DNA from: Oscillospiraceae bacterium
GTDB lineage: Bacteria; Bacillota; Clostridia; Oscillospirales; Oscillospiraceae
Length of the DNA: 21,928 bases
Reading direction: 5' to 3'
Assembly: GCA_009785655.1 (NCBI GenBank)
Contig: WQVW01000003.1
Span: forward strand, 1-21,928
Part shown: in pieces, positions 21,666 through 21,928 of the stretch
Layout: each line of letters begins with the position of its first letter
Position numbering within the stretch: the first letter of the stretch is position 1
Made by a program: the position numbers and the translations under genes
The notes under the pieces: generated by a model
The model's input: the letters and a program-made list of their open reading frames with translations, nothing else
Databases searched by the model: none
What the model was told of the DNA's origin: nothing

Positions 21666-21928
21666 ATGGACGACGAAAAAATCTCAGCCGGGTACTTTAG
21701 ACAAAAGTTCCCTGAAAATCCTGACGTTGTCTTCAATGAAATCACGATAAAAAACAGTTCATTACGTGTAACGGTCGCGTCAATCGACGGCATGGTCAGC
21801 TCTCAATTGATTGACGACTATGTGTTGAAGCCACTGTTTCAAGAGCGTGCCTTGGGCGAGGCAAAGGATGCCCGAGAACTGGTGAGCCTGATGATGCTGG
21901 GCGCTGTGTATCACTGCCAGCGGAAAGT
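21666..21928 (+). CDS. GerA-type spore germination protein, A subunit (5' end only)
   Basis: The first 87 codons are present and the frame runs off the window end. The start is set by AAGGAGG 6 bases before ATG. The visible part includes ENPDVVFNEI (residues 18-27), a strand pair, VASIDGMVSSQLIDDY (41-56) and VLKPLF. From recall this matches the soluble N-terminal domain of the GerAA/GerBA/SpoVAF family, where NxDxxxRxF and a YIxGLVD...INEYVLKPLM pattern recur. These are inner-membrane spore proteins that sense germinants. The membrane part and any B and C subunits would lie beyond the window. SpoVAF is the main alternative. It fits a spore former, as does the spore protein at 9913-10077. Confidence 0.77.
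   Translation, partial: MDDEKISAGYFRQKFPENPDVVFNEITIKNSSLRVTVASIDGMVSSQLIDDYVLKPLFQERALGEAKDARELVSLMMLGAVYHCQRK

Noticed and set aside
1..21928. tRNA, rRNA, CRISPR, insertion sequence or prophage content
   Set aside because: Intergenic regions were read for cloverleaf-like arms, regularly spaced repeats and transposase or integrase frames; none was found.

Overview
The window reads as chromosomal DNA of a strictly anaerobic, endospore-forming Firmicute, most likely a member of the Clostridia. The reasons are: strong Gram-positive Shine-Dalgarno sites; an alpha/beta-type small acid-soluble spore protein (9913-10077); the start of a GerA-type germinant receptor gene (21666 to the window end); many low-potential iron-sulfur proteins; and oxygen-sensitive class I two-subunit fumarase. 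No tRNA, rRNA, CRISPR array, transposase, phage gene or other mobile element was seen. No gene-free stretch exceeds 300 bases.

Region 1 (1-7891, + strand) is one long, tightly packed operon that enters the window already running. It holds the end of an MvhD/FlxD-like subunit, then FlxC-, FlxB- and FlxA-like subunits of an NADH-linked Flx electron-transfer module. These are followed by an iron-sulfur protein and a soluble succinate dehydrogenase/fumarate reductase-type flavoprotein, both fumarase subunits, and malic enzyme. The layout implies a cytoplasmic route pyruvate-malate-fumarate-succinate whose redox step is wired to NADH, and possibly to ferredoxin through an Hdr/Flx bifurcating complex, rather than to a membrane quinone pool. 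This is the most interesting content of the window. It closes at a bidirectional terminator (8019-8063).

Region 2 (8105-11910) is a set of separate small units: a hypothetical protein with its own promoter, alanine racemase, the spore protein, a small Cys-rich protein resembling DUF6485, and a uroporphyrinogen-decarboxylase-superfamily protein behind a near-consensus sigma-A promoter. The short gap 11852-12030 carries divergent promoter-like signals, a terminator hairpin without an obvious gene, and a palindromic repeat.

Region 3 (12031-16558, - strand) is a housekeeping operon in which every gene overlaps the next: prfA (release factor 1), coaE (dephospho-CoA kinase), an M18 aminopeptidase and an M20/PepV-type dipeptidase. 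It is divergent from ruvX (16664-17071, +).

Region 4 (17072-21928, + strand) has a promoter and structured leader, a full-length pyruvate carboxylase, a type II pantothenate kinase translationally coupled to it (TTGA overlap), a stacked hairpin region, and the 5' end of the germinant receptor gene. Pyruvate carboxylase supplies oxaloacetate, so with fumarase and the fumarate-reductase-like enzyme of region 1 the window encodes most of a C4 branch. Malate dehydrogenase is not present here.
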